A stretch of DNA of 64,000 bases, from NCBI GenBank assembly GCA_945787335.1, contig CALZHR010000041.1, positions 1 to 64,000 of the forward strand. The letters run 5' to 3'. Source of the DNA: an uncultured Desulfuromonadales bacterium (GTDB lineage: Bacteria > Desulfobacterota > Desulfuromonadia > Desulfuromonadales > Geopsychrobacteraceae). The notes under the pieces were generated by a model. That model did not search any database, was not told where the DNA came from, and was given only the letters and a program-made list of their open reading frames with translations. The translations under genes and the position numbers were made by a program. Below are positions 43,176 through 52,609 of this stretch, piece by piece; positions within the stretch are counted from its first letter, which is position 1, and each line of letters opens with the position of its first letter.

Positions 43176-44855
43176 ATGCGCACCCTGCTGACCACCCTGC
43201 ATAGCAAGTATGTCCACGCCAGCCTGGCGCTCCCCTGTCTGGCGGCTTTCTGCGGTGATGATTGCGGCGAACTGCTGATCCGTGAATACACGGTCCACGA
43301 GCCGAAGGAATCGCTGCTGGCGCAAATTATCAGCATTCAGCCGGATGTGGTGGCGTTTTCGGTCTATCTCTGGAACCGCACCGCGACCCTGGAACTGGTT
43401 GACTGCCTGAAGCGGATTGCGCCCGATCTGCGGATTGTGCTCGGCGGCCCGGAAATTTCCTTCGAGGGGGCGGATTTTTTTCTTCGCTATCCGGTCGATG
43501 CGCTGATCTGCGGCGAGGGAGAGCTGCCGATGAAGCAGCTGCTCTCGGCCTGGCGGGCCGGCCGGCAGCCGGAACCCTGCCCCGGGCTGCGCACCCTGTT
43601 GGCGCCGGCCGAGAACGGGCAGAGCCAGCTGGCCGAGCTGGATTTGCTGCCGTCCCCCTTTGCCGCCGGCCTGGTCGATCTGTCGCGCACCCTGGTCTAT
43701 TACGAATCGAGCCGCGGCTGCCCCTACAACTGCAGCTTCTGTATGAGTTCGCTGGACGATCAGGTCCGCTCATTTTCGCTGCCGCGGATCCAGGCCGATC
43801 TGCTCTATCTCATGGAACGGGGGGTGGCGCAGATCAAGTTCGTCGATCGCACCTTCAACTACCACAGCGAACGCAGCCGAGAGATCTTCAGGTTTATTCT
43901 GCGGCATAACCGGTCGAGCCGCTTCCACTTCGAAATCGGAGCCCACCTGCTCGACGAGGAGCTCCTGCAGCTGCTGCAGCAGGTGCCCGAAGGGATTTTT
44001 CAGTTCGAAATCGGCGTTCAGTCGACGCTGCCGGAAACCCTGGCGCGGATCGACCGAGCCGCCTCGTTGGAAAAGCTCGCTGCCAATGTCCGGCGCCTGC
44101 GTGAGATCGGCAACATCCATCTGCACCTCGATCTGATCGCTGGACTGCCGGGGGACGATTTCGAGCAGTTCCTGCGCTCTCTCGACTGGGTGGCCGAACT
44201 GAAGCCCCACCATCTGCAGATCGAGCCGGTCAAGCTGCTGCCCGGTTCGCCGCTGCGTGCGCAGGCGGCAGATCTTAAGCTGCGCTTCGATCCCAATCCT
44301 CCCTACGCCGTTCTTCGTTCACCTGACCTCAGTTACTTTGAGCTTGAGAGGTTGCGCGGCATTGGCCGGCTGCTTGACCTGCTGGTCAACAGTGGCCGCT
44401 TTGTTCGCCTGTTGGTCGAATTTGAGAAACCGTTCGGCTCTCTGTCGCAGGGCCTTCTGAATCTGGATGAATACTGGCGGGAGGAAGGGTTGTATGTGCG
44501 GAGCATCTCGCAACCTGAGCTTTTTGCGCAGCTCTATGCCTATCTGCAAAAACAGTTCTCCCCGGCGGAGCTGCCCCGCCTGCGTGATGCGCTGGCCAGG
44601 GACTTCGCCCATCAGGAGCGGGTCGTCAAGGGGCGGACGCCGGAGTTTTTCAACACAGATCTCAGCGACGAAGAGCAGCAACAGGTTCGGGCGCGGGTCA
44701 AGACGGCAATATCTGACCTCCCTCGTGAGGGAAAGGTTCAGTATTTTGCCGCAGTGTTTGAGTGTCTGGGCGGGATTTCTGAACGCAAGGTGCTGATCTT
44801 TCTTTACCTGACGCGCAGCGGCGGCGGGCAACAGGTCAGAGAGATCGCCCTGTAA
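43176..44855 (+). CDS. B12-binding-domain radical SAM protein (DUF4080-type)
   Basis: The 559-aa protein has an N-terminal cobalamin-binding-like Rossmann domain (about 1-125, with VVAFSVYLWN and IVLGGPEISFE). It lacks the DxHxxG cobalt-ligand His, as is usual for this subfamily. The radical SAM core has Cys182-x3-Cys186-x2-Cys189 (GCPYNCSFC), and a C-terminal extension of about 170 residues resembles DUF4080. It may be a methyltransferase or RNA-modifying enzyme; the substrate is unknown. A strong terminator lies immediately after the stop. Confidence 0.85.
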   Translation: MRTLLTTLHSKYVHASLALPCLAAFCGDDCGELLIREYTVHEPKESLLAQIISIQPDVVAFSVYLWNRTATLELVDCLKRIAPDLRIVLGGPEISFEGADFFLRYPVDALICGEGELPMKQLLSAWRAGRQPEPCPGLRTLLAPAENGQSQLAELDLLPSPFAAGLVDLSRTLVYYESSRGCPYNCSFCMSSLDDQVRSFSLPRIQADLLYLMERGVAQIKFVDRTFNYHSERSREIFRFILRHNRSSRFHFEIGAHLLDEELLQLLQQVPEGIFQFEIGVQSTLPETLARIDRAASLEKLAANVRRLREIGNIHLHLDLIAGLPGDDFEQFLRSLDWVAELKPHHLQIEPVKLLPGSPLRAQAADLKLRFDPNPPYAVLRSPDLSYFELERLRGIGRLLDLLVNSGRFVRLLVEFEKPFGSLSQGLLNLDEYWREEGLYVRSISQPELFAQLYAYLQKQFSPAELPRLRDALARDFAHQERVVKGRTPEFFNTDLSDEEQQQVRARVKTAISDLPREGKVQYFAAVFECLGGISERKVLIFLYLTRSGGGQQVREIAL

Positions 44856-44858
44856 GCC

Positions 44859-44898
44859 GCAGCAAAAAGGCCGGGAACCCTCCCGGCCTTTTTGCTGC
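44859..44898. terminator. Bidirectional terminator with an 18-bp perfect stem
   Basis: The arms 44859-44876 and 44881-44898 pair perfectly (core AAAAAGGCCGGGA/TCCCGGCCTTTTT) around an ACCC loop, giving T-tracts on both strands. It separates the convergent radical SAM and OmpA-family genes. Confidence 0.9.
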
Positions 44899-44915
44899 GT
44901 TTCTTCGATTGACTC

Positions 44916-46106
44916 TTATTCGGTTGCGCCGCAGGCGACTTCGACCCGGCGGTTTTCGGCCCGGCCTTCATTGGTCGTGTTGTCGGCGATCGGCTGGCTT
45001 TCGCCGAAGCCCCGCGCGGTGAGGCGGGAGGCGGCGATGTCGAATTGGTCGACCAGCGATTTCACGACGGCCGTGGCACGACGTTCCGACAGTTTCTGAT
45101 TGTAGTCCGCCGAGCCCTGGCTGTCGGTATGCCCGTCGATATAGACGAGGTTGCCGGGGAACTGATTGATGCATTTTGCCGCCTTGGCGATCTCGCCGAG
45201 ATACTGCTCGCCGATGAGGTTGCTGTCCGGGCGGAAGTTGATCCGCAGGGTCAGCTTGCTCGGGCAGCCGTTCTCATCGACAGAGACCCCTGCTGCGGTG
45301 GCCGGACAGCTGTCGCGATAATCGAAGACGCCGTCGCCGTCGCTGTCCAGCGGACAGCCGGAGGTGTCAACCGACGCGCCCCGGGGGGTGTCCGGGCACT
45401 GGTCGAGGTAATCGGCTATGCCATCGCCATCAGTGTCGATGGGGCAGCCGATCGAGTTGACCGGAGCGCCTGCGGGGGTCCCAGGACAGCGGTCCATGTC
45501 GTCGTTGATGCCGTCGCCATCGCTGTCCAGCGGCGTTGGCTCGCCCGCCGGGGGGGTGGCAACCGGTTCCGGTGCGGCTTCAGGAGTGCCGAACTGAATC
45601 AGCAGGCCGGCCGAATAGAGCAGGTTGTTTTCCGGCTCCGGGAAGTCGAGCAGGTGGCGGACATCGGCGCGCAGGGCCACCCATTGGTCGAGAAAGTATT
45701 TGATTCCGAAACCATAATTGGCCATGAAGTGATGGCTCGATTTGCCGGATTTCGGGTTGCTGTGAATACCGCCGAAGCCGACCCCGAAATAGGGCACCAG
45801 GTTCTGCTCAGGCATGAAATGGTAGAGAGCGTCGAGCCGGTAGGTTCTGACTTTGCTGCCACTGGCGGCGGCAGTATCGCCATTGGCGTCAGCTTGCGTG
45901 TAGACAGCTTCCAGGGCGGCAATTTTGCTCAGGTTGTAGCCGAGCCCGATGCTGGCCATCATGGCATCTTTGAGGGGCTGGTCAGCGTCAAAGATCTGTC
46001 CGCCGACCATCGGTGACAGGGTGAAACTGTTCGGAGTGATTCCCGCCCAGGCCGGGGCGCAGAGAACACCCAGGAATGCAGCCAGGATCAGCAGTTTGTT
46101 CAGCAT
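44916..46106 (-). CDS. OmpA-family outer-membrane protein with TSP3 calcium-binding repeats
   Basis: The 396-aa protein has a signal peptide (about 1-21, ending APAWA), an eight-strand-type beta-barrel (about 25-175), a proline-rich linker and three thrombospondin type 3 calcium-binding repeats (DSDGDGINDDMDRCPGTP pattern). A C-terminal OmpA peptidoglycan-binding domain follows (about 285-396, with DGHTDSQGSADYN and AENRRVEV). It tethers the outer membrane to the cell wall. AGGAGG lies close upstream of the ATG. It is the second gene of a minus-strand pair, 120 nt after the DUF6178-like gene. Confidence 0.93.
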   Translation of the reverse strand: MLNKLLILAAFLGVLCAPAWAGITPNSFTLSPMVGGQIFDADQPLKDAMMASIGLGYNLSKIAALEAVYTQADANGDTAAASGSKVRTYRLDALYHFMPEQNLVPYFGVGFGGIHSNPKSGKSSHHFMANYGFGIKYFLDQWVALRADVRHLLDFPEPENNLLYSAGLLIQFGTPEAAPEPVATPPAGEPTPLDSDGDGINDDMDRCPGTPAGAPVNSIGCPIDTDGDGIADYLDQCPDTPRGASVDTSGCPLDSDGDGVFDYRDSCPATAAGVSVDENGCPSKLTLRINFRPDSNLIGEQYLGEIAKAAKCINQFPGNLVYIDGHTDSQGSADYNQKLSERRATAVVKSLVDQFDIAASRLTARGFGESQPIADNTTNEGRAENRRVEVACGATE

Positions 46107-46226
46107 TATTCTCCTCCTGTAGATAGCAGATTTGCCAGACTGTCTGAAGCAAGCTTAACCGGCTAACTTTACACAAATTATTGTCATATGTCTGCAGAAC
46201 AGGCCGGATCTGGGATTAAATCTCTT

Positions 46227-47894
46227 TTACGTGGCGCTCAGTTGCAGCCAGCTTGATTGATAAGACTCCGGCTCGGCACGATAGGCGGTCAGCTCTTCGA
46301 ACCAGCATTCCAGGCAGAACTGGCTGAAAAATTCACAGCCGGGGCAGAGGGAGTCAACCAGCTGGTGCACATCCTGGTGAAAGCCTGGCTGAAGATCGTC
46401 GGTCTGCAGGCTTTTTTCACAGAGTTCCGGTAACAGGTCAATTGTGAGCGGAGCCGGTGCAAACGGCCTGCCGAGCAGCTGGTTGGCGATGGCGGTCAGG
46501 AACAGGCTGGTCAGCGAGAGTTCCGCTCCGGCAAACTCGTCTTCCTCCGGCAGGTCGAAGGGGAGTTGCCGCGTGAAGAGGTCTTGCAGTTGCCGAATCT
46601 GCGCCAGGCGCCGGTCGACCAGGGCAAGGTCGCTGAGCGTAGAGATTTCCTGCAGCTGGCTCGGCCTGTCGTCACGGGCTTCCTGGTAGAGATAGGGCGG
46701 CTTTTGCCGCAGCGAATCGATAAACAGCTGTTCCGGGTAATCAAGGAGCTTGCCGATCGGCCCGGCGGCGAGCTGTTCGGCCTCGATTTGGCGCTTGCGC
46801 AGCAGGCTGTAGCCGTATTGGTAAAGTCGCTGCAGATAGGTGGTCTTGAAGATCTGTTCCGCTTTGGGCAGGTCTTTGCCGGCCAACGCCTCCAGGGCCA
46901 GATTGAGGGTCCGGTACAGCGATTGGAGCGCTGCGGAAATCGCCTCGGCGGAGGAGATATCAACCTGATCGGCGCTCATTTTGCGATTGGCCAGCATGCT
47001 CAGTTCGACCGCCAGGGAATGATTGATGCTGGTTGAGAGCACCTCTTCCAGCAGGTTTTCCGGCGTGGCCTGGGCCAGCAGCGCGCCCGGATGCTGCATA
47101 TCATCGGCTTCGAGGCGGAAATCCTCTTTGCCGCCGGGTGTAAAGGTCTGCGGATCCAGATAGCTGTAGAGGGCTCTTGCTTCAGCCGCCGGAATGATAC
47201 CGAGATCGAGCAGGCGGTTGTTCCGCCCCTGGTAGACCTCTTCTTCAAGGACCGAGATTATTTCGCTGCGGATCATTTCCATCAGCAGCAGATAGCATTC
47301 CTGCTCCTGCTGCATCAGGATCTGCAGCAGCGCGCCGATGATTTTGGCCGCGTCCTCGCTGGCGTATTCGACATCGTAGAGGGCTTCGAGGCGACGGGCA
47401 TTCTCCGCCTCATCGTCGTCGTAGGCCTCAAGTCCGCGGATGATGCGCAGGTGTTTTTTCAGAAACAGCACCAGCAGCTCTGGTTCGATCTCTCTGGCCA
47501 GCTGGCAGACCTTCTCCGGGCCGGTCGCCAGGAGCAGCTCCAGCCAGTGCAGGGAGAGGACCGGGCTGAGACTGTCATCGTTCCAGCAGTCGAGATCGAG
47601 CAGCGTGGTCGTCTGCTCGGCGCTGGCGAGCATCAGCAGCTCGCTCGAATACTCAGGTCCCAGCTGGTTGACGGTCAGGTACAGCTCCTGCGGGTGCAGC
47701 TGCGGGACCAGCTGTTCGGCATCGACGGCGTTGAGCAGCAGGTCGTATTTCTGCTTGCCCTGGGCCTGATGGATAATTTCCAGCCGTTCTGAGGAACTTA
47801 ACGCATTAAATTCTTTGAGCGAAAGTTTGCGTCCCTGGCGGTGCAGGGTAAGGTGACCGACCCGACGTTCTGGCGGTAGATTGATGCTGGCCAT
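46227..47894 (-). CDS. DUF6178-family-like protein of unknown function
   Basis: The 555-aa soluble protein is helix-rich and acidic, with no signal peptide or transmembrane segment. Its pattern (SLKEFNALSSSERLEII, LYLTVNQLGPEYSSELLMLAS, LLDLDCWNDD) is like the DUF6178 proteins I recall from Geobacter relatives; this assignment is from memory of the family. A cluster of cysteines near the C-terminus (LCPGCEFFSQFCLECW) could bind metal. The ATG at 47894 is preferred over an in-frame start at 47921; AGGAG lies 10 nt before it. The function is unknown. Confidence 0.65.
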   Translation of the reverse strand: MASINLPPERRVGHLTLHRQGRKLSLKEFNALSSSERLEIIHQAQGKQKYDLLLNAVDAEQLVPQLHPQELYLTVNQLGPEYSSELLMLASAEQTTTLLDLDCWNDDSLSPVLSLHWLELLLATGPEKVCQLAREIEPELLVLFLKKHLRIIRGLEAYDDDEAENARRLEALYDVEYASEDAAKIIGALLQILMQQEQECYLLLMEMIRSEIISVLEEEVYQGRNNRLLDLGIIPAAEARALYSYLDPQTFTPGGKEDFRLEADDMQHPGALLAQATPENLLEEVLSTSINHSLAVELSMLANRKMSADQVDISSAEAISAALQSLYRTLNLALEALAGKDLPKAEQIFKTTYLQRLYQYGYSLLRKRQIEAEQLAAGPIGKLLDYPEQLFIDSLRQKPPYLYQEARDDRPSQLQEISTLSDLALVDRRLAQIRQLQDLFTRQLPFDLPEEDEFAGAELSLTSLFLTAIANQLLGRPFAPAPLTIDLLPELCEKSLQTDDLQPGFHQDVHQLVDSLCPGCEFFSQFCLECWFEELTAYRAEPESYQSSWLQLSAT

Positions 47895-48068
47895 GCTGTT
47901 TGTTCTCCTGATGCCGTCCAAGCTACTTTTTCAAACGGACGCTACTCTAAAGCAGGTGAATCATTTTCGCAATGCTTCATTGCCATAATTGTCGAATTAT
48001 CAACCTTTTACTTCAATTTGCTGGAGTAAATTGCTAATCTGATACGTCAATTTCGGCAAGGAATTTTA

Positions 48069-50465
48069 GTGGTGCAGAATTTTTTACCAAATGCGTCGGT
48101 GCGCAACAAGCTGACCCTGGTCATCATGGCCTGCAGCCTGTTTATTCTGCTGCTGGTCAGCGGCACCTATGTTGCGGTTGAGATTCACACCACCCGCACG
48201 GCCCTGGTGCGTGAAACCGCAACGCTGGCTGGTTCGCTTGCGGAGAACTGTCGCCAGCTGCTGTTACTCAATAAGTATACCGAGGCGGAGCAGGTTCTGG
48301 CTTCCCTCAAGCTGCAGCCGAATATACATGCCGCCTACCTGTTCGATGACAGTGGCAAACCGGTCGCTGAATACCTTTCCTCGCTCAATTCGCATTTCCT
48401 GCTCGAACAGATCGAGAACGATTTTGTCGATCAGAACCGCGCCTACTGGTCTGGTGCGACGAACCAGAACCTCTTGTTCGACTGGCAGCACCTGGGACTT
48501 TTTCTGCCGGTTTTGCAGGGGGAGCAATATCTGGGCAGCCTTTATCTGCTTTCAGACATGCAGGGCCTATATGGGCGGCTGAGCGGTGTTGGTGTCGGGG
48601 TGCTGCTGGCACTTGGTCTGTTGCTGCTGCTGTCCTGGCTGTTGAGCGGACAGTTGCAGAAGCCGGTCTTGACGCCACTGCTCTCCCTGGTCGGTACCAT
48701 GGGGCTCATCTCGACGCAAAAGGACTATTCCCTGCGGGCGCAGAAGCGGGGCCGGGATGAAATCGGCCTGCTGGTGGATGGCTTTAACCAGATGCTTGAC
48801 GAGATAGAACAGCACCGCCGGCAACTCGAAGAGCATCAGGATTCCCTGGAAAAGACCGTTCTACAGCGAACCAGTGAGTTGCGTCAGACCGTTGCGCAGC
48901 TGGACCAGGCCAGGCAGCAGGCAGAAGCGGCCAGCGAAGCGAAATCACAGTTCCTGGCCAACATGACCCATGAATTGCGCACCCCTCTGATCGGCGTGCT
49001 CGGGATGAATGAGCTGTTATTCCGCACCGCCATGTCGGAGCAGCAGGAGATGTTGGCCAAGACCGTCCAGAAATCGGGGGAGGATCTGCTGCGGCTGATC
49101 AACGATGTCCTCGACTTCTCCCGCATCGAGGCGGGCAAGCTGCGGCTTGAAACGGAAGAGGTCAAGCTGTATCAGGTGCTGGAGGATGCCGTCAACCTGC
49201 TCTGGCCAAGGGCGCACGAGAAGGGCCTGAAGCTTACAGCGGATATTCCGCTGCAAACCGCCTGGACAGTACGTGGCGATGAAAAACGCCTGCAGCAGAT
49301 CATCATCAACCTGCTTGGCAATGCCATCAAATTCACGGCGGCTGGTGAAGTGCGGGTCCGGCTTCGGCTGTTGTCGCAGCAGGATCATCAGGGGCGGTTC
49401 CGTATTGAGGTGGAGGATACCGGGATCGGGATGGATGCTGCCGCTCAGCGGCAGATTTTCTCCGCTTTTTATCAGGCGGACGGCACGACGACCCGAGAGT
49501 ATGGCGGCACCGGGCTGGGACTGGGGATTGTCCGGCAGCTGGTCGAGCTGATGCAGGGCGAGATTGTGCTGGAGAGCGCGCCGCAGCAAGGCAGCTGTTT
49601 TCAGGTGCAACTCAAACTGCCGCTGGTTGCCCCGGGCGATTTCAGCCTGCCGGCTCAGTTGCGGCAACAGAAGGTTTTGATCCAGGAAGATGACCCCGTC
49701 ACTCGCCAGTTGCTGCTGCAGCGGTTGACAGATCTCAGTTTGCGGCCGGTCGAATCTGTGTCGAGCCACGACGCCTGGTATCAGTTGACGGCGGCCCAAC
49801 GCAGCGGCCACCCCTTTGCCATGATGATCCTCTCGGCTGACGCCTGCCTGCCGGATGGTCAGCGGTTGCTGGAGGCGGTTCGCGGACACGAGACGGCCAG
49901 CAACCTGCGGCGGATTCTGTTGCTCTCCAGTCAGGCGGAATCGGTTCATCCGCTTGCCCAGGAGACGCGCCTCTATCGGCCGTTGGGTTGGGCGAAGCTA
50001 ACCGAAGCTTTGAATAAATCCTGGCATGAACTGCATCTGGTCCAGGTTCCCACGGCGAGCGATAAGCCGGCGACGAAAAAGGCCAGGGCGGATCAATCGA
50101 CAAAATCGCTGGCGCTGGTTGGTGTCGGCGTCGCCAGCCGTGAGTTGATTCGGATGGCTCTGCGGAGCTCGGAGTATGCCGTTGAGGTGGTCGCTTCACT
50201 GGAACAGTTGATCGAAGAACAGACCGATCGCCGCTATTCAGCTGTGGTGCTTGATCTGGCGGCGATCGAACTGGACAAGCTTGCCCGGTTACTCAAGGTG
50301 CAGCCGCTGAGCAACCTGATCCTGCTGCACCAGGCTGATGATCAGGTCGAACTGTTGCGGCCGTTGGTCGCGGGTCTGCTGGAAAAACCGTTTCATTCCA
50401 AAGCACTGCTGGAACTTCTGGCACAGCGGGCCGAGGTTCAGACGGTCGGACAGGAGGGGATATGA
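48069..50465 (+). CDS. Membrane hybrid histidine kinase with two receiver-like domains
   Basis: The 798-aa protein has TM1 (about 15-38), a periplasmic sensor region of about 125 residues, TM2 (about 175-198), HAMP and HisKA with His301 in MTHELRTPLIG. A HATPase domain follows with NLLGNAIKF, DTGIGM and GTGLGLGI, then two receiver-like domains. The first keeps acidic residues (QEDDP) and an Asp in SADACLP. The second keeps Asp in VVLDLA and LEKPF but lacks the acidic pocket. It starts with GTG (48069 or 48072) after AAGGAA. Its stop overlaps the start of the beta-propeller gene, so the propeller protein may provide its signal. Confidence 0.88.
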   Translation: MVQNFLPNASVRNKLTLVIMACSLFILLLVSGTYVAVEIHTTRTALVRETATLAGSLAENCRQLLLLNKYTEAEQVLASLKLQPNIHAAYLFDDSGKPVAEYLSSLNSHFLLEQIENDFVDQNRAYWSGATNQNLLFDWQHLGLFLPVLQGEQYLGSLYLLSDMQGLYGRLSGVGVGVLLALGLLLLLSWLLSGQLQKPVLTPLLSLVGTMGLISTQKDYSLRAQKRGRDEIGLLVDGFNQMLDEIEQHRRQLEEHQDSLEKTVLQRTSELRQTVAQLDQARQQAEAASEAKSQFLANMTHELRTPLIGVLGMNELLFRTAMSEQQEMLAKTVQKSGEDLLRLINDVLDFSRIEAGKLRLETEEVKLYQVLEDAVNLLWPRAHEKGLKLTADIPLQTAWTVRGDEKRLQQIIINLLGNAIKFTAAGEVRVRLRLLSQQDHQGRFRIEVEDTGIGMDAAAQRQIFSAFYQADGTTTREYGGTGLGLGIVRQLVELMQGEIVLESAPQQGSCFQVQLKLPLVAPGDFSLPAQLRQQKVLIQEDDPVTRQLLLQRLTDLSLRPVESVSSHDAWYQLTAAQRSGHPFAMMILSADACLPDGQRLLEAVRGHETASNLRRILLLSSQAESVHPLAQETRLYRPLGWAKLTEALNKSWHELHLVQVPTASDKPATKKARADQSTKSLALVGVGVASRELIRMALRSSEYAVEVVASLEQLIEEQTDRRYSAVVLDLAAIELDKLARLLKVQPLSNLILLHQADDQVELLRPLVAGLLEKPFHSKALLELLAQRAEVQTVGQEGI

Positions 50466-52606
50466 AGCGCTCCCCGATGTTCAGCCTGCTCTTCGTTCTG
50501 CTCGCAGGGTACCTGCTGGCACTTGTCTGGTTTGGCCGGACCTTCGTTTCCTACGCATTCTTTTCTGAACCGCTGCAGGTGGACAGGGTCGATAAAATTG
50601 CGGCTCGCCTGGGGGAGCCGTTGCAACTGGACATGACCGGCCGTGGATTCGACCGCAACACCCGCGTCAATCTGCTGCTGGATGTCAACAACCGGGAAGC
50701 GATTGTCGGCCGGTTGCCAATCCCCGGCTATCCCGCCGATATGCATCTTAGTGGCGACAAGCTGCTGGTGGCCAATATGCATGAAGGATTGCAGGCTTTC
50801 GATGTGAGTGTCCCAGCTCGACCGAAGTATCTCTGGCGGTCGCTGCGCAATTATTCAATTCTGGATATTGAGCCGATTGACGATCAGCATTTTGCTTTAA
50901 GTTGTGCGACCCAGGGAGTGAAAATCGCCAATATCAGGTCGGGAAACGCAGTCATCATTGAGTCTGCCCACTGGCCCAAAGCGTTGACCGAGAGCAAGTA
51001 TCATCGCGGCTTTTTGTACGTCGCCGCCCACCTTGATGGCTTGCTGGTTTATGACTTGAATGATCTATCGGCGATTAAGCCGGTCGGCAAGGTCAGTTTT
51101 CCACCGACCGCCAGAATCAAGGCGCTGCTGATTCATCAGGAGTATCTTTTTGCGGCGACCAGTGACCATGGCGTCAGGATTTATCATCTGGCCGACCCTG
51201 CGGCACCGAAACTGGTCAATCAGATTGAGGTGGGACACTCCATCTACGATATGGCGCGGATTCATGGAGAACTTTTTCTGGTCGAAAAAGACATAGGCGT
51301 TCGGCGTTATGACCTCAGTGATCCGGCAGAACCGCGTCAGATATCAAACCTCACAACGGTTGGTTCGCCGCGCTGGATCGATTCCTACAAGGATTTTCTG
51401 GTTGTTGCCGACAGCCAGAACGGGTTGATGACAGTCCCACTGCCGCTGGAAAATGCGCCAGCCAGCTACGCTCATCTGGATGCCGGCAGAGCACCGAAGG
51501 CCAAAGTGCTGGTGGGAGATTATCTCTATCTCGGTCTGGATTCCAAAGGTCTGGTGATTGTCGATCCGCAGCAGATCAAACCAAAGCAGCAGCTGCAGTC
51601 TGTTGCGGTGCCGGGGTACAGCCATGATCTCACTCGGGATGGGCGCTGGCTATATATCGTGGCGGCGGCCGGACTGTCTGTCTATGACCTGGAGGCGCAG
51701 AAGATTGTCGCCGCTCTGCCCATCGAAGGGGTTTCGCGCCTGACGCATCAGGACAAGCGGCTTTATCTGGTTGGCAACAATAAAACGGTCTTCATTGTCG
51801 ACGTCGCCGACCCGCAGCAACCGCGGATCCTTCACCAGTTTCAAGCCCGGTCAAGTTTGCAGAATATTGCTGTCGCAGCAGACACGCTGGCGCTTTCCGG
51901 TCCGGGAGGTGTTTCCATTTATGACCTTTCCGGGCCCGAAGAGCCGACGCTGGTTGATCATTTTCCGCTGGAGCGGGCAACGGATGTCCATATTGCCGAC
52001 CAGCTGATTTACGTCGCGGCAGATCAGCAGGGGATGGTTATCCTTGAACTCATGGACCAGGAGAAATTAAGGGAGGTCGGCAGAAGCGTGCCGCCCTGGC
52101 CGCTGAGTGAATTCGCCAGCGCCCAGGAGCTGGTGGCGGCGGGTGGATTTGTCTATCTCGCCAACGGCCGCTCCGGGCTGTCGGTTATCGATGTGCAGGA
52201 CCCTGCCCGACCGAAGCTGGTCAGCACGTTGAAATTGCCGGGCTATGCTCTGGGGCTCGGAATCAATGGCCAGCATCTCGCGATCAGCAGTCGATTTGCG
52301 GGGGTTCATTACCTCGATATCCGCAATCCCCGCGAGCCGAAACTGCTCGGTTCATTCGATGTTCTGGATACCGCACGTGGTGTGCTGCTTGAGGATGGAA
52401 AGATATATATTACCAGCGGTAACCAGGGGGTGAGTGTTCTTCCTGCGCCGGTCGAAATGAAGCGGGTGGATAGACTCTCTTCCTCGCGAATGCATGTGGA
52501 GTTGTCGGACGTAAGTCATCCGGGACGTTACAGCCTGCAGGTCAGTAATGGACGAGAGCTCAGTGTTGAAGAGGGGGTGGTGAGTTTTTCCCGGCGTGCC
52601 GAGTGA
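50462..52606 (+). CDS. LVIVD-repeat beta-propeller protein, membrane-anchored
   Basis: The 714-aa protein begins with one hydrophobic segment (about 7-27) that acts as a signal anchor. The rest is about a dozen repeated blades of the LVIVD type, recognisable by G..VYDLSDPAEP, GLSVIDVQDPARP and GVHYLDIRNPREP. Such proteins form surface or periplasmic propellers for binding. It overlaps the hybrid kinase gene (ATGA-like) and ends 3 bp from the convergent TonB receptor stop, with no terminator between them. A role as a periplasmic interaction partner of the kinase is an inference. Confidence 0.85.
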   Translation: MKRSPMFSLLFVLLAGYLLALVWFGRTFVSYAFFSEPLQVDRVDKIAARLGEPLQLDMTGRGFDRNTRVNLLLDVNNREAIVGRLPIPGYPADMHLSGDKLLVANMHEGLQAFDVSVPARPKYLWRSLRNYSILDIEPIDDQHFALSCATQGVKIANIRSGNAVIIESAHWPKALTESKYHRGFLYVAAHLDGLLVYDLNDLSAIKPVGKVSFPPTARIKALLIHQEYLFAATSDHGVRIYHLADPAAPKLVNQIEVGHSIYDMARIHGELFLVEKDIGVRRYDLSDPAEPRQISNLTTVGSPRWIDSYKDFLVVADSQNGLMTVPLPLENAPASYAHLDAGRAPKAKVLVGDYLYLGLDSKGLVIVDPQQIKPKQQLQSVAVPGYSHDLTRDGRWLYIVAAAGLSVYDLEAQKIVAALPIEGVSRLTHQDKRLYLVGNNKTVFIVDVADPQQPRILHQFQARSSLQNIAVAADTLALSGPGGVSIYDLSGPEEPTLVDHFPLERATDVHIADQLIYVAADQQGMVILELMDQEKLREVGRSVPPWPLSEFASAQELVAAGGFVYLANGRSGLSVIDVQDPARPKLVSTLKLPGYALGLGINGQHLAISSRFAGVHYLDIRNPREPKLLGSFDVLDTARGVLLEDGKIYITSGNQGVSVLPAPVEMKRVDRLSSSRMHVELSDVSHPGRYSLQVSNGRELSVEEGVVSFSRRAE

Positions 52607-52609
52607 GGA

